Positions 18,143-26,580 of a DNA stretch of 51,979 nucleotides are shown in pieces. Below the pieces are notes generated by a model. It searched no databases, was not told where the DNA came from, and was given only the letters and a program-made list of their open reading frames with translations. Within the stretch, counting starts at the first letter, position 1. The number at the start of each line of letters is the position of its first letter. Source of the stretch: Ilumatobacteraceae bacterium. Lineage in GTDB: Bacteria; Actinomycetota; Acidimicrobiia; Acidimicrobiales; Ilumatobacteraceae. The stretch lies in assembly GCA_030729045.1 (NCBI GenBank), contig JANQYF010000040.1:1-51979 (forward strand), read 5' to 3'. Both the position numbers and the translations under genes were made by a program.

Positions 18143-19689
18143 TACGCAACACTCCTTAGTGATTCAGCTGGTTGAAGTCGAGCAGCACGCATGCCGCCTG
18201 CAGCACCAGCGAGTACTCCACCCACAACAGCAAGACCAACGGCTAGCGCGAGAATTGATGGCGTAATTGCTGCGTGCAGCACCACATCAAATGTTGATGA
18301 TCCGCGTATTTGTGCAGCTAACGGATTATTGGCACCCCGGCCGCGGCCGCCTAAGCCTCCGCCAAAACCGCCACCGCCTAAGCCTCCGCCTGTGGCCGCC
18401 TGCAACGTGGGAGCAAACGTATTGACTGCTGCAACAGCGCCAAATGCAATTACAGCGCCAATGATTCCTCCAAGAACTCCTTGCACAACACTTTCTGCCA
18501 TTACTTGGCGAACAATCCTGTTGCTCTTCCAACCAAGCGCCTTCAAAGTTCCGAATTCACGTGTTCGACGTGTAACGCCAGACATGGTGAACAGCATCGC
18601 GAGAGCAAAAGCGACGATGACAACAATGATCGACAACCATTTTCCGAATGAAGATAAAAGATCCGATGCCGTTGACAATGAACCTGACACGGTTTTTGCT
18701 AAATCTGCAGACGTACTGATTGTCGCCTCGGGCAATAATGTCGCTAACGAAGAAGACACGTCAGACACGCTGTCGCCACCACTTGCCTTGACATACACAT
18801 TGGTCACTCCGGCATCGACTCCAGCCAACGTGCGAGCGAGATCAATCGGGATATACACATTTGCTGCAGTTTCCGCAGCACCTGCGGATGGCCCGACCAG
18901 ACCAGCAACTAGGAATTTCTTTCCTGCAACCGTTATGGAACTCTTCAGCGTTAATGATTCGGTTATCGCATACGTTTCGTCAAGAACTGCGTTGTACTTG
19001 CCGACATCTTCCATTGCCAACATACGCCCACTCTTCAATGCAACAGAAGCCATGGGCCCAACCTCAACTTGATCAGAAGTAATACCAAGAACGGAAAACT
19101 CAGTAATAGAGAATGCCGAACCACCACGACCATCCGCACCACCTGTGGGTTGCTCAATGGTTGTTGAAGGAGCAACGGTCACAACTGTCGATCGCGTTGT
19201 TGCACCTGGAATTTGCTGACTGTCGCCGCCCTGACCAAACTGGCCACCATCATTTCCTTGTCGACGCTGCATGAATGTAGGGAGTTCGCCTTCGAATGTT
19301 GTGTTCGTCAATTTCAAAGCAGTAGCGACTGCAGCCACGCCTTGAGTTGACGAGATTTTTTCGATTGTTGCATCATCAAAGGTTGATGCGCCGCGTTCAG
19401 TACGAAGCCGGGTGCGACTAATTGTTTGCACTCCCCCAACTTGCTGACCATCACCGCTTCCGATATCAAAACGCGGTGGCCCGTCTCCCGGTGCAGCTCT
19501 CTGAGTAATCGAAATATCAGTGCCTATGCCGTAGAGAGAGTCGAGTACTTGCGCTTGTGAATCTTTCACACCGCCCGAAATGGCGCTCACCGTAGTAACG
19601 AGAGCGATGCCAATGGCAAGCCCAATTGAAACAATGACAGTCTGACGGCGACGATTCAGCAATTCGCGACGTAAATAGGTAAAAAACAC
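18142..19689 (-). CDS. ABC transporter permease (FtsX/MacB family)
   Basis: 515 residues starting at GTG (19687-19689), preceded by a strong AAGGAGG (19694-19700). One N-terminal membrane helix (about 15-38) is followed by a 300-residue extracytoplasmic MacB_PCD-like domain, then three C-terminal helices (about 355-380, 400-430, 475-500), ending A-A-R-L-Q-P-A-E-S-L-R-S-V-A. The external loop between the last two helices has a very Gly-rich stretch (about residues 432-455) and the N-terminal domain another Gly/Gln-rich loop (about 143-160). Substrate unknown. First gene of a two-gene operon with the ATPase. Confidence 0.88.
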   Translation of the reverse strand: MFFTYLRRELLNRRRQTVIVSIGLAIGIALVTTVSAISGGVKDSQAQVLDSLYGIGTDISITQRAAPGDGPPRFDIGSGDGQQVGGVQTISRTRLRTERGASTFDDATIEKISSTQGVAAVATALKLTNTTFEGELPTFMQRRQGNDGGQFGQGGDSQQIPGATTRSTVVTVAPSTTIEQPTGGADGRGGSAFSITEFSVLGITSDQVEVGPMASVALKSGRMLAMEDVGKYNAVLDETYAITESLTLKSSITVAGKKFLVAGLVGPSAGAAETAANVYIPIDLARTLAGVDAGVTNVYVKASGGDSVSDVSSSLATLLPEATISTSADLAKTVSGSLSTASDLLSSFGKWLSIIVVIVAFALAMLFTMSGVTRRTREFGTLKALGWKSNRIVRQVMAESVVQGVLGGIIGAVIAFGAVAAVNTFAPTLQAATGGGLGGGGFGGGLGGRGRGANNPLAAQIRGSSTFDVVLHAAITPSILALAVGLAVVGGVLAGAAGGMRAARLQPAESLRSVA

Positions 19690-19775
19690 ATGGCCTCCTT
19701 AAGGCGTTATGACCATAGGTCAGATATTGCCAAGCAAGATGACTCTGAATCTAAGAAGTAGGTAAGAATGCACGT

Positions 19776-20750
19776 ATGGCAGAAGAACTTGAATCACTGA
19801 TTCGTCGAGCAGATCTCGATGAACTCGTTCGGTTTGTTGATTCCACATGCCATGCACGTGATTGGGAACTATTGGTGCGCATTCGCAACGAAGCACGCAG
19901 TGCAGTGTCAACGGGACGACAGTTGTGGCCTATTGCAACTCTTGCCAATTACCGTCTCGCGTTGTGGGCCCCAGCGCAAGATGCGGTGCATGCACTAGAT
20001 GACACTGCTCGCACGTTTATGCCAGGGCCGGTTAGTGAAATCATTTCTGTTCATCACACATGGGATGAACTAGAAGAACATCTTGCACCAGGACATGACA
20101 GATCACTGATTGCACACGAACGTGCAATGCGCGGCGACAGAATTTCAATCGATGAACTCACTGCGCTAGACGTGCCGATGCAAGTGCAGGATTGGGAACC
20201 GTCATATGTGATGGCGAGCTACACCGACGATGGTGTTGATTTCCCAGCACCAGACCTTCCATCGTGTCGCGACTCGCTTGACACCGCAGAAGCAGATCCG
20301 GTCGATGACCCCGATTCCATCTATGCATTTCGTCGTCTCGTCGAGCCGTGGACAGCACACTCGAACGGCGACGCTGACGCCGGTGTTGTGGAAGGTGGTG
20401 TACCAGAGGCTCTCGGCGCTCTGGGTCTATCCCACGCCCGCACAGCGTCCCTCAGCCCGTATGAAGCATTGTCTTGGCTTGCATGGACCGCAGCGAGTGG
20501 CGGAGCCCACGGACCGCGTCGTGGCGCAGCAACTGGCCGCGGCGAAGCATGGTGGTTTCTCGCAACATTTGTCGGACTGGCAGATGACTGGCCATGTGAC
20601 CCGCAAGAATTCGGTGAAGTTGTGAACTCACTTGAATTCACTTCTTTCACATATGACAAAGCCCCCACTGGTGGGTGGGGGCTTCATCTAGTAATTGAAG
20701 ACCCAGAAGAGGGTCTTGCGATCGCGCTACGCGCAACCGACGTTGAATAA
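19776..20750 (+). CDS. conserved-looking protein of unknown function
   Basis: 324 residues, acidic, with no signal peptide or membrane segment. I do not recognise the family. Landmarks are an N-terminal helical part (about 1-75) rich in L-A/R, an H-x-T-W-D-E-L segment near 93-98, and a small-residue region S-Y-E-A-L-S-W-L-A-W-T-A-A-S-G-G-A-H-G-R-R-R-G-like (about 230-250) that looks like a functional core. Codon use and length are normal. The ATG follows a possible -10 (TAAGAA, about 19763) by seven bases, so it may be leaderless. It ends against etfA, and its last 90 bases carry a strong hairpin. Confidence 0.72.
   Translation: MAEELESLIRRADLDELVRFVDSTCHARDWELLVRIRNEARSAVSTGRQLWPIATLANYRLALWAPAQDAVHALDDTARTFMPGPVSEIISVHHTWDELEEHLAPGHDRSLIAHERAMRGDRISIDELTALDVPMQVQDWEPSYVMASYTDDGVDFPAPDLPSCRDSLDTAEADPVDDPDSIYAFRRLVEPWTAHSNGDADAGVVEGGVPEALGALGLSHARTASLSPYEALSWLAWTAASGGAHGPRRGAATGRGEAWWFLATFVGLADDWPCDPQEFGEVVNSLEFTSFTYDKAPTGGWGLHLVIEDPEEGLAIALRATDVE
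20659..20684. terminator. hairpin terminator inside the 3' end of the 19776-20750 gene
   Basis: AAGCCCCCAC (20659-20668) and GTGGGGGCTT (20675-20684) form a perfect 10-base stem with a 6-base loop. On the minus strand it follows the etfA stop by about 67 bases and ends in CTTTGTC. No gap exists between the two convergent genes, so the etfBA terminator seems to sit within the coding region of the neighbour. Confidence 0.55.
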
Positions 20751-21713
20751 TTAGCCGCGGGCCTTGAGGGCTTCGATGAGCTTTGGAAGAACCTTGTGCA
20801 CATCGCCAACAATTCCGAGGTCAGCAACACCGAAAATTGGTGCTTCTTTATCTTTGTTGATTGCGATGATGTTCTTTGAACCCTTCATACCCACCATGTG
20901 CTGTGTTGCACCAGAGATGCCTGCAGCGAGGTAGATAGTTGGCTTTACAACTTTTCCAGTCTGACCAACTTGGTATGAGTAAGGAACCCAACCAGCGTCG
21001 ACGATTGCGCGTGACGCACCAGGTGCACCCTTCAGCAACTTCGCAAGGTCTTCGACCATTGCATAGCTTGCTGCTTCACCAAGTCCACGACCACCAGAGA
21101 CAACGATGTCTGCTTCGTCAAGTTTTGGACCAGTTGTTTCTTCAACATGAACTGCTGTGACTTGAGCAGCACCTGCTGCACCAAGATCAGGAACAGAAAC
21201 TGCAGTAACTGCAGCTGCCGCGCCACCTGCTGATTCAGCAACGAATGACTTCGGGCGGAATGCTGCAAGGAACGGACCAGCACCAGTGAATGTTGTTGAG
21301 ACCAATGTGTTGCCACCAAAGATTGGCGTAACAACAGTGACACCGTCGCCGCCATCAGTGATGTCGACGTTGTTGGTGATGACTGTCTTGTCAAGCTTGA
21401 CCGACAAACGAGACATAACGTCGCGACCTTCGTAGTTCTGAGGGAACATGATGAGGTCAGGAGTGTCGCCACCGTCGATAACGCTCTTCAAAGCTGCTGC
21501 AATTGCAACGCCAGGAAGTGATGCACCGTGATTGATTGCGTACACCTTTGTTGCACCGTATTCACCAAGTGCTGCAGCTGATGCGCCGTCGCCTCCGATG
21601 ATTGCAGTGACGTTTGATGAAAGCGAACGTGCCTTAGTAAGAAGTTCGAGTGTGGCTGACGTTGGTGCGCCGTTGGCGACCTGTGCGAAAACCCAGATGT
21701 TGTTGAGTGTCAT
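20751..21713 (-). CDS. etfA: electron transfer flavoprotein alpha subunit
   Basis: 320 residues. The C-terminal FAD domain has [10 protein letters not shown] near 210, then [27 protein letters not shown] and [19 protein letters not shown], as in all EtfA proteins. With EtfB it takes electrons from acyl-CoA dehydrogenases (one is at 4058-5293) and hands them to ETF:quinone oxidoreductase. It follows etfB by 26 bases. It is preceded by a ribosome site (GAGGAAAAAATC, complementary strand). Confidence 0.95.
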   Translation of the reverse strand: MTLNNIWVFAQVANGAPTSATLELLTKARSLSSNVTAIIGGDGASAAALGEYGATKVYAINHGASLPGVAIAAALKSVIDGGDTPDLIMFPQNYEGRDVMSRLSVKLDKTVITNNVDITDGGDGVTVVTPIFGGNTLVSTTFTGAGPFLAAFRPKSFVAESAGGAAAAVTAVSVPDLGAAGAAQVTAVHVEETTGPKLDEADIVVSGGRGLGEAASYAMVEDLAKLLKGAPGASRAIVDAGWVPYSYQVGQTGKVVKPTIYLAAGISGATQHMVGMKGSKNIIAINKDKEAPIFGVADLGIVGDVHKVLPKLIEALKARG

Positions 21714-21739
21714 GATTTTTTCCTCTTCGTAACTTCGAC

Positions 21740-22516
21740 TTAGATGACCTTCAGGTTCTCAAGGAACCCGACAATCTTGGTAAATGTTTCGCCATCGTCT
21801 TCGATGATCTCACCGGCTTGACGCGCTTCAGCTTCTGTAACGCTGCTGATCTTTTGACCAGCACCTGCCCAGCCGACCGGCGTGATGCCAAGGTCAGATG
21901 CAGTTACTTCTTCAACTGGCTTTGACTTTGCAGCCATGATGCCTTTGAACGACGGGTAGCGAGGCTCAACAACACCAGCAGTAACGCTGATGAGTGCTGG
22001 CAATGCGCATGTCACTTCGTCGTAACCATTTTCGGTCTGACGATCAACTTTCAACACGCCACCTTCAACAGAAACTTTCTTTGCGAAAGTTACGGAAGGA
22101 AGACCAAGAAGTTCAGCAATTTGTTCTGGCACTGTTCCGGTGTAACCGTCTGATGATTCAGTTGCGCCAATGATGAGGTCTGCTCCACCAAGACGAGTGA
22201 TTGCTGCTGCAAGAATTTTTGCAGTTGTGAGTGCATCTGAACCTTGCAATGCAGGATCAGAAACGAGCACACCTTTTGCTGCTCCCATGGCAAGCGCTGT
22301 GCGCAAACCAGAGGTCTCACCATTTGGTGCCATGGAGACGAGGCTTACTTCTCCACCGCCTGCCTTGTCGACCAACTGAAGAGCCATCTCAACGCCGTAA
22401 GCGTCTGAGTCGTCGAGGATGAGTTTGCCATCTCGCTTCAGGGTGTTAGTTGCCCCATCAAGCGCACCTGGCGCTGCTGGGTCGGGAATCTGCTTGACGC
22501 ATACGATCACATTCAT
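21740..22516 (-). CDS. etfB: electron transfer flavoprotein beta subunit
   Basis: 258 residues from the ATG at 22516 (GGGAG just upstream), giving M-N-V-I-V-C-V-K-Q-I-P-D-P, the family N-terminus; the frame runs up to 22600 but those residues are not EtfB-like. D-S-D-A-Y-G-V-E-M-A-L and the V-D-R-Q-T-E-N-G-Y-D-E-V region fit the AMP-binding fold, and P-A-L-I-S-V-T-A-G-V-V-E-P-R-Y-P-S the docking loop. First gene of etfBA. It is divergent from the lipid kinase gene; the 105-base gap holds both promoters, though none is obvious. Confidence 0.95.
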   Translation of the reverse strand: MNVIVCVKQIPDPAAPGALDGATNTLKRDGKLILDDSDAYGVEMALQLVDKAGGGEVSLVSMAPNGETSGLRTALAMGAAKGVLVSDPALQGSDALTTAKILAAAITRLGGADLIIGATESSDGYTGTVPEQIAELLGLPSVTFAKKVSVEGGVLKVDRQTENGYDEVTCALPALISVTAGVVEPRYPSFKGIMAAKSKPVEEVTASDLGITPVGWAGAGQKISSVTEAEARQAGEIIEDDGETFTKIVGFLENLKVI

Positions 22517-22621
22517 GTCTCCCATTGTTACCGAGAGGTAGCCCCGATACCCAACCCAAGCGCCCTCCAAACCTTCCTTTTGGCGTGACCCTCGTCGCAT
22601 GCGCTGATACCGTAAAAAGCC

Positions 22622-23539
22622 TTGCGCATCCTCCTCATCGTCAATTCCTTTGCGTCATCAGTCACGGCCCGCAATACCGTCACGGTCCACGAACGCCTTT
22701 CACAGCACCACGACGTGCAGGTGGTGGAAACGAACCGCCGTGGGCATGCCACCCGTTTCGCTGAGGATGCAGCCCGCCGCGGCATCGATGTGGTCGTGGC
22801 ATACGGCGGTGACGGCACGTTGAACGAAGTGGCAACCGGCATTGCAACCACCGATACCGCCCTTGCTGTTCTGCCAGGCGGGTCAACCAATGTGTTTGCC
22901 CGCACCCTCGGCATGCCGAATGATGCCCTTGAAGCAATCGATCTCATTATTGAAGCTCTCGGCCGCAACGACATTTCGCCGATTGGTCTTGGTCGTGCAA
23001 ATGGTCGCTTCTTTACCTTTCACACAGGCATCGGATACGACGCTGCAGTAGTGCGTCGGGTTGAACAGCGTGCTGGTCTGAAACGATACGCAGGCAATCC
23101 GCTGTTCATTGCAGCAGCTTTGCGCACGTGGGGTCTTGACTACGACAAGAAGCACCCGCACTTCGCACTTGATTTCGGTGATGGAAACACAGTCGACAAA
23201 GGTTTCTTTTCAATCATCATGAATACAAACCCGTATACGTATCTTGGCAATCGACCATTTGACATTGTTCCATCAACAAGTTTGTCAACCGGATTATCGG
23301 TCGTCACTTTTACTTCGCTCAAAACAACGCAGATGCTTCGCACTCTTGTTTCGGCATTGCAAGGCGGCGGCGTGAAGAACTTCCCATGGCTAGATATTCG
23401 TACCAACGTGCAACATGTCGTAGCTAGCGACTCGCGCGCGTTCCCCTATCAACTTGATGGCGACTATCTAGGCGAGATTCAAAAAGTTGAATTCGAGTTT
23501 GTTCCAAATGCGATTCGCCTCGTGCGGTCGCACCCCTAG
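22622..23539 (+). CDS. diacylglycerol/lipid kinase (DAGK catalytic domain)
   Basis: 305 residues with a TTG start. Y-G-G-D-G-T-L-N-E-V (about 65-74) is the nucleotide-binding motif and L-P-G-G-S-T-N-V-F-A-R the second; H-T-G-I-G-Y-D-A-A-V follows. The family phosphorylates diacylglycerol, sphingosine-like or other lipids with ATP. It is followed by a convergent glycerophosphodiesterase, giving a small lipid group. The exact lipid cannot be told from sequence. Confidence 0.9.
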   Translation: MRILLIVNSFASSVTARNTVTVHERLSQHHDVQVVETNRRGHATRFAEDAARRGIDVVVAYGGDGTLNEVATGIATTDTALAVLPGGSTNVFARTLGMPNDALEAIDLIIEALGRNDISPIGLGRANGRFFTFHTGIGYDAAVVRRVEQRAGLKRYAGNPLFIAAALRTWGLDYDKKHPHFALDFGDGNTVDKGFFSIIMNTNPYTYLGNRPFDIVPSTSLSTGLSVVTFTSLKTTQMLRTLVSALQGGGVKNFPWLDIRTNVQHVVASDSRAFPYQLDGDYLGEIQKVEFEFVPNAIRLVRSHP

Positions 23540-23541
23540 AA

Positions 23542-24240
23542 CTATTGCGCGTCACGCACCTGGATAGCCACGTCTGGCACCTTCGTGCAGATGCCGTCAA
23601 TTCCCCAACCAATCACTTCAGCCATCCGGGCCGGGTCGTCAATTGTCCATGAATTCACCTGCAGACCGTGGGAATGGAACACCTCGATGCACCGCTCGTT
23701 CAGAAACTTCGTATATGGGTGAAGTGCAGTATGACCAAATCCGGCCATGTCTCGCGCAACGCGTTCAAGGTCTTCATCGCGCACACCTTCAGTAAGCCAT
23801 GCAGTGCGCACTTCTGGGCGCAATGTACGCATTGCATCAACTGTCGGTCTATTAAATGCGGAAATCAACCAACGATGGTCTTGCCCGCGTTCAGCCAAAT
23901 GAGTCGCAATAGTTGCAGCCAATGAATCACTTGGGTCGAAGTCAGCATCAATCGGGTGATTCTTGATTTCGATATTTACCCACATACCTTCACACGCATC
24001 AAGTGCGGCAGGGAGTAGTGGCACATGGTCTGGAAGTTGCACCGCTGTTATTTCACAAATCAATCGACCATCTGGCAATACTGCGTCATGATGCACAGCC
24101 ATTGCGCCATCACTAGTGCGACGAACATCTAATTCCACTGCATCGGCGCCCATTGTGCCGGCGCGACGAAAAGCCGCAAGGGTGTTTTCCCGTTCTGCCC
24201 GAGAGGCGCCCCTATGGGCTATTACCTGAATCTGTGTCAT
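23542..24240 (-). CDS. glycerophosphodiester phosphodiesterase
   Basis: 232 residues from the ATG at 24240, where M-T-Q-I-Q-V-I-A-H-R-G-A-S begins; an upstream ATG at 24315 adds 25 unlikely residues. Catalytic H-R-G-A-S, E-N-T, E-L-D-V, H-H-D and E-I-K motifs are all seen, and I-D-G-I-C-T-K-V-P-D ends the barrel. It hydrolyses glycerophosphodiesters to glycerol-3-phosphate and an alcohol. No signal peptide, so it is cytoplasmic like UgpQ. Divergent from whiB1 with a 168-base gap. Confidence 0.9.
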   Translation of the reverse strand: MTQIQVIAHRGASRAERENTLAAFRRAGTMGADAVELDVRRTSDGAMAVHHDAVLPDGRLICEITAVQLPDHVPLLPAALDACEGMWVNIEIKNHPIDADFDPSDSLAATIATHLAERGQDHRWLISAFNRPTVDAMRTLRPEVRTAWLTEGVRDEDLERVARDMAGFGHTALHPYTKFLNERCIEVFHSHGLQVNSWTIDDPARMAEVIGWGIDGICTKVPDVAIQVRDAQ

Positions 24241-24408
24241 ATTGCTCACGCCTTCGGTGGATTTAACTTGCACTCTCAAAATACAACCTGAGAACTTTGC
24301 TTTCTGCATTGTCACTTGGCAACTTGGCTCGTAGTGTTCACTCTCGGTAGTTCGCTACCAGCCCGTTTCGCGCCTAGCGCCCTAGCCCCCAAACAAAGGA
24401 AGTCCGAC

Positions 24409-24708
24409 GTGTCGATCCTCGCGTCATCTCTCGCTCTTGGTAGTGCCGATTACACCTGGCGTGATCAGGCCATGTGTAGAGATACAGATCCCGAATTGTT
24501 TTTTCCAATCGGAACCACCGGACAAGCTTTGTTACAAATTGCAAAAGCAAAATCTGTTTGTTGCCAATGCCCAGTCACAGTTGAGTGTCTCGAGTTTGCA
24601 CTTGAAACAAATCAAGACACAGGCATCTGGGGTGGCAACTCAGAAGATGAGCGCCGACAGATGCGTCGCACTGCCGCTCAACAAGCTCGCAGTCAGCGCG
24701 CTCTGTAA
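24409..24708 (+). CDS. whiB1: WhiB-family iron-sulfur transcription regulator, WhiB1 type
   Basis: 99 residues from the GTG at 24409, preceded by AGGAAG; the frame continues to 24316 but with poor coding character. It contains D-Y-T-W-R-D-Q-A-M-C-R-D-T-D-P-E-L-F-F-P, then C-C-Q-C-P-V-T-V-E-C and G-I-W-G-G, i.e. the four Cys of the 4Fe-4S cluster and the turn motif. The sequence around F-F-P-I-G and Q-D-T-G-I-W-G-G-N-S-E-D-E-R-R resembles mycobacterial WhiB1, and the neighbour is pdtaS as in M. tuberculosis (Rv3219-Rv3220c). WhiB1 binds the primary sigma factor and senses nitric oxide in that species. Confidence 0.9.
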   Translation: MSILASSLALGSADYTWRDQAMCRDTDPELFFPIGTTGQALLQIAKAKSVCCQCPVTVECLEFALETNQDTGIWGGNSEDERRQMRRTAAQQARSQRAL

Positions 24709-24709
24709 A

Positions 24710-26218
24710 TCAATCGCTCTGTAAGGGCACCCGCAACAGAATTACTGTTCCGGTATTTCCGTCACGCGGAACAAACTCAACCTCTGCCAATTCTTCGGCA
24801 TGTGCAGGTCGCATTTCAATTGTTCCGGCAAGCTCCGTAGTGACCAAGGTTCGCACTATCGACAAGCCAAGACCTTTCGCATCGGCCAATTTGAATCCAA
24901 CAGGAATCCCGCGGCCATCATCAATGACAGCAATTTCCAATTCAGACTCTTCCACGTGAAGACGAACAGCCACATTGCCGCCGCCGTCTCCTTCAGGGAA
25001 TCCGTGGTCAACCGCATTCTGCAGCAACTCAGTCAGCACCACCGACAATGGCGTCACCACTGTGGCAGCAAGTCGTCCACCATCGCCAATCACCATGAAC
25101 CGCATCGGACGTTCTGGCGACTGCAAACTTTCTTCAACAAGTCGTAACAGTGGTCGCACAATTTCCACAAAGGCAACATCGTCGCCTGGTTCACGAGACA
25201 ACGTTTCATGCACTAGAGCAATTGTTCGAATACGTCGCACCGACTCTGCAACTGCTGCTTTGGCTTCAGGTGACTCAAGGCGTCGTGCTTGTAAACGGAG
25301 CAATGAAGAAATGGTTTGCAGATTGTTCTTTACTCGGTGGTGAATTTCACGAATCGTTGCATCTTTTGACAACAACAGTCTGTCACGGCGGCGCAATTCA
25401 CTGACATCTCGCAACAACATCACGGCACCTGTAACAACGGGTTCTCCATCCACGTCATCCACGATTGGAATACACCTTGTTAGCAATGTCACTTCAGGTG
25501 TTTGCTCAAATTCTTCAACTACTGGCTCACGACGCTCAAACGCCTGGCGAACTGAGGAATCAATAACGCCAAGTTCTGACAATGTCTGACCAACTGCATT
25601 GGCACTGATACCCACGCGATGCAGTGCAGACGTAGCGTTCGGAGACGCATAGCGAACTCGCGCATCAGCATCAAGAACAATTGCACCGTCACCAACACGA
25701 GGTGCAACGCTTGAGTCGGCAACTCGACCAACAAACGGGAAAGCCCCGCGCACAATCATTTCTGCGAATCTGTCAAAGATCTCTAGATACGTGCGTTCAA
25801 GTTCGCCAGGCTGGCGACCAGTGCGTTGCGACCATTCGCGAGTAAGTACCGCAATCACTTCACCTTCAAACTGCACAGGAATCGCCACCATCCGACAATC
25901 TTCAGCAACACCCTGAATAAAGATTTCGCCTTCACACGGCACGCCACTCTTCATGGCAGCACCTAAGAGAGGCCGTTCAACGCTTGAGGTCTGTGAGCCC
26001 ACCCAGTCAGCCAGATACAGGGTTTGGCCTGTCGCTGCACGCACCTGAGCCAGGACCAGCCAGTTGTCGCCCTCAACGGGCACATACATCAGGAGATCGG
26101 CAAAGCTCACGTCTGCGAGCATTCCCCATTCACTTGCCAGATTGACGAGGTGACCAATCTGTTCTTTCGACAGGTCAGTGTGCTGGCGAGCAAGTTCACC
26201 AATGGTTGTCATAGGCAA
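24710..26218 (-). CDS. pdtaS: sensor histidine kinase PdtaS
   Basis: 502 residues, the same length as Rv3220c. Residues about 1-140 are a GAF-like H_kinase_N domain, about 165-280 a PAS domain, then the HisKA_2 motif E-I-H-H-R-V-K-N-N-L-Q-T (phospho-acceptor His near 292), and a HATPase with N-box E-L-L-Q-N-A-V-D-H-G, D-D-G-R-G-I-P and G-L-G-L-S-I-V-R. It is cytosolic with no membrane segment. In mycobacteria it phosphorylates the ANTAR antiterminator PdtaR and senses copper and nitric oxide. PdtaR is not in this window. Convergent with whiB1, one base between them. Confidence 0.92.
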   Translation of the reverse strand: MPMTTIGELARQHTDLSKEQIGHLVNLASEWGMLADVSFADLLMYVPVEGDNWLVLAQVRAATGQTLYLADWVGSQTSSVERPLLGAAMKSGVPCEGEIFIQGVAEDCRMVAIPVQFEGEVIAVLTREWSQRTGRQPGELERTYLEIFDRFAEMIVRGAFPFVGRVADSSVAPRVGDGAIVLDADARVRYASPNATSALHRVGISANAVGQTLSELGVIDSSVRQAFERREPVVEEFEQTPEVTLLTRCIPIVDDVDGEPVVTGAVMLLRDVSELRRRDRLLLSKDATIREIHHRVKNNLQTISSLLRLQARRLESPEAKAAVAESVRRIRTIALVHETLSREPGDDVAFVEIVRPLLRLVEESLQSPERPMRFMVIGDGGRLAATVVTPLSVVLTELLQNAVDHGFPEGDGGGNVAVRLHVEESELEIAVIDDGRGIPVGFKLADAKGLGLSIVRTLVTTELAGTIEMRPAHAEELAEVEFVPRDGNTGTVILLRVPLQSD

Positions 26219-26269
26219 TCCCTTCCGGGTGCCAGTCTTACCTACCAGCCTGCGCTAGTGGTGTCTCTC

Positions 26270-26506
26270 TTAGTCGCCGAAGCCGATGCGGCGCTCTGCG
26301 TCGGTTGAACCGATTTCTACATACGCAATTTTCGCCGATGGGATCGCAATGTCTTTGCCCTTTTTGTCAGTGATCCACAACGTTGTCGTTTCACCTTTCA
26401 AGGCAGCATCCACAGATTTTTTCAATGCCTCACGAGCCTTTGCATTGTCTTCTACCTCTACGGCGATTTCACGGGGGGCTTGTGTGATTCCGATGCGAAT
26501 GTCCAC
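26270..26506 (-). CDS. DUF3107 family protein
   Basis: 78 residues. M-D-I-R-I-G-I-T-Q-A-P-R-E-I at the start, the W-I-T-D-K-K-G strand and the K-I-A-Y-V-E-I-G-S-T-D-A-E-R-R-I-G-F-G end match DUF3107 (TB9.4, Rv3208A in M. tuberculosis), a small actinobacterial protein of unknown function. It lies between pdtaS and mrp on the same strand, with 74 bases from mrp. GTG/ATG choice is clear (ATG at 26506). Confidence 0.9.
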   Translation of the reverse strand: MDIRIGITQAPREIAVEVEDNAKAREALKKSVDAALKGETTTLWITDKKGKDIAIPSAKIAYVEIGSTDAERRIGFGD

Positions 26507-26580
26507 TGTGATGTCCTGGTTCTACTTTTGGTGATTACTAGTTGTCGTATCGCTGGCGACCGGCGCCTTCACGGTACAGG

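Noticed and set aside
18191-19072. Long open frame on the plus strand (293 codons), rich in Pro, Ala and Thr
   Set aside because: It is the exact antisense of the ABC permease gene, whose product has clear membrane segments and a matching ATPase; the Pro/Ala-rich content is what the reverse of Gly/Val-rich coding gives.
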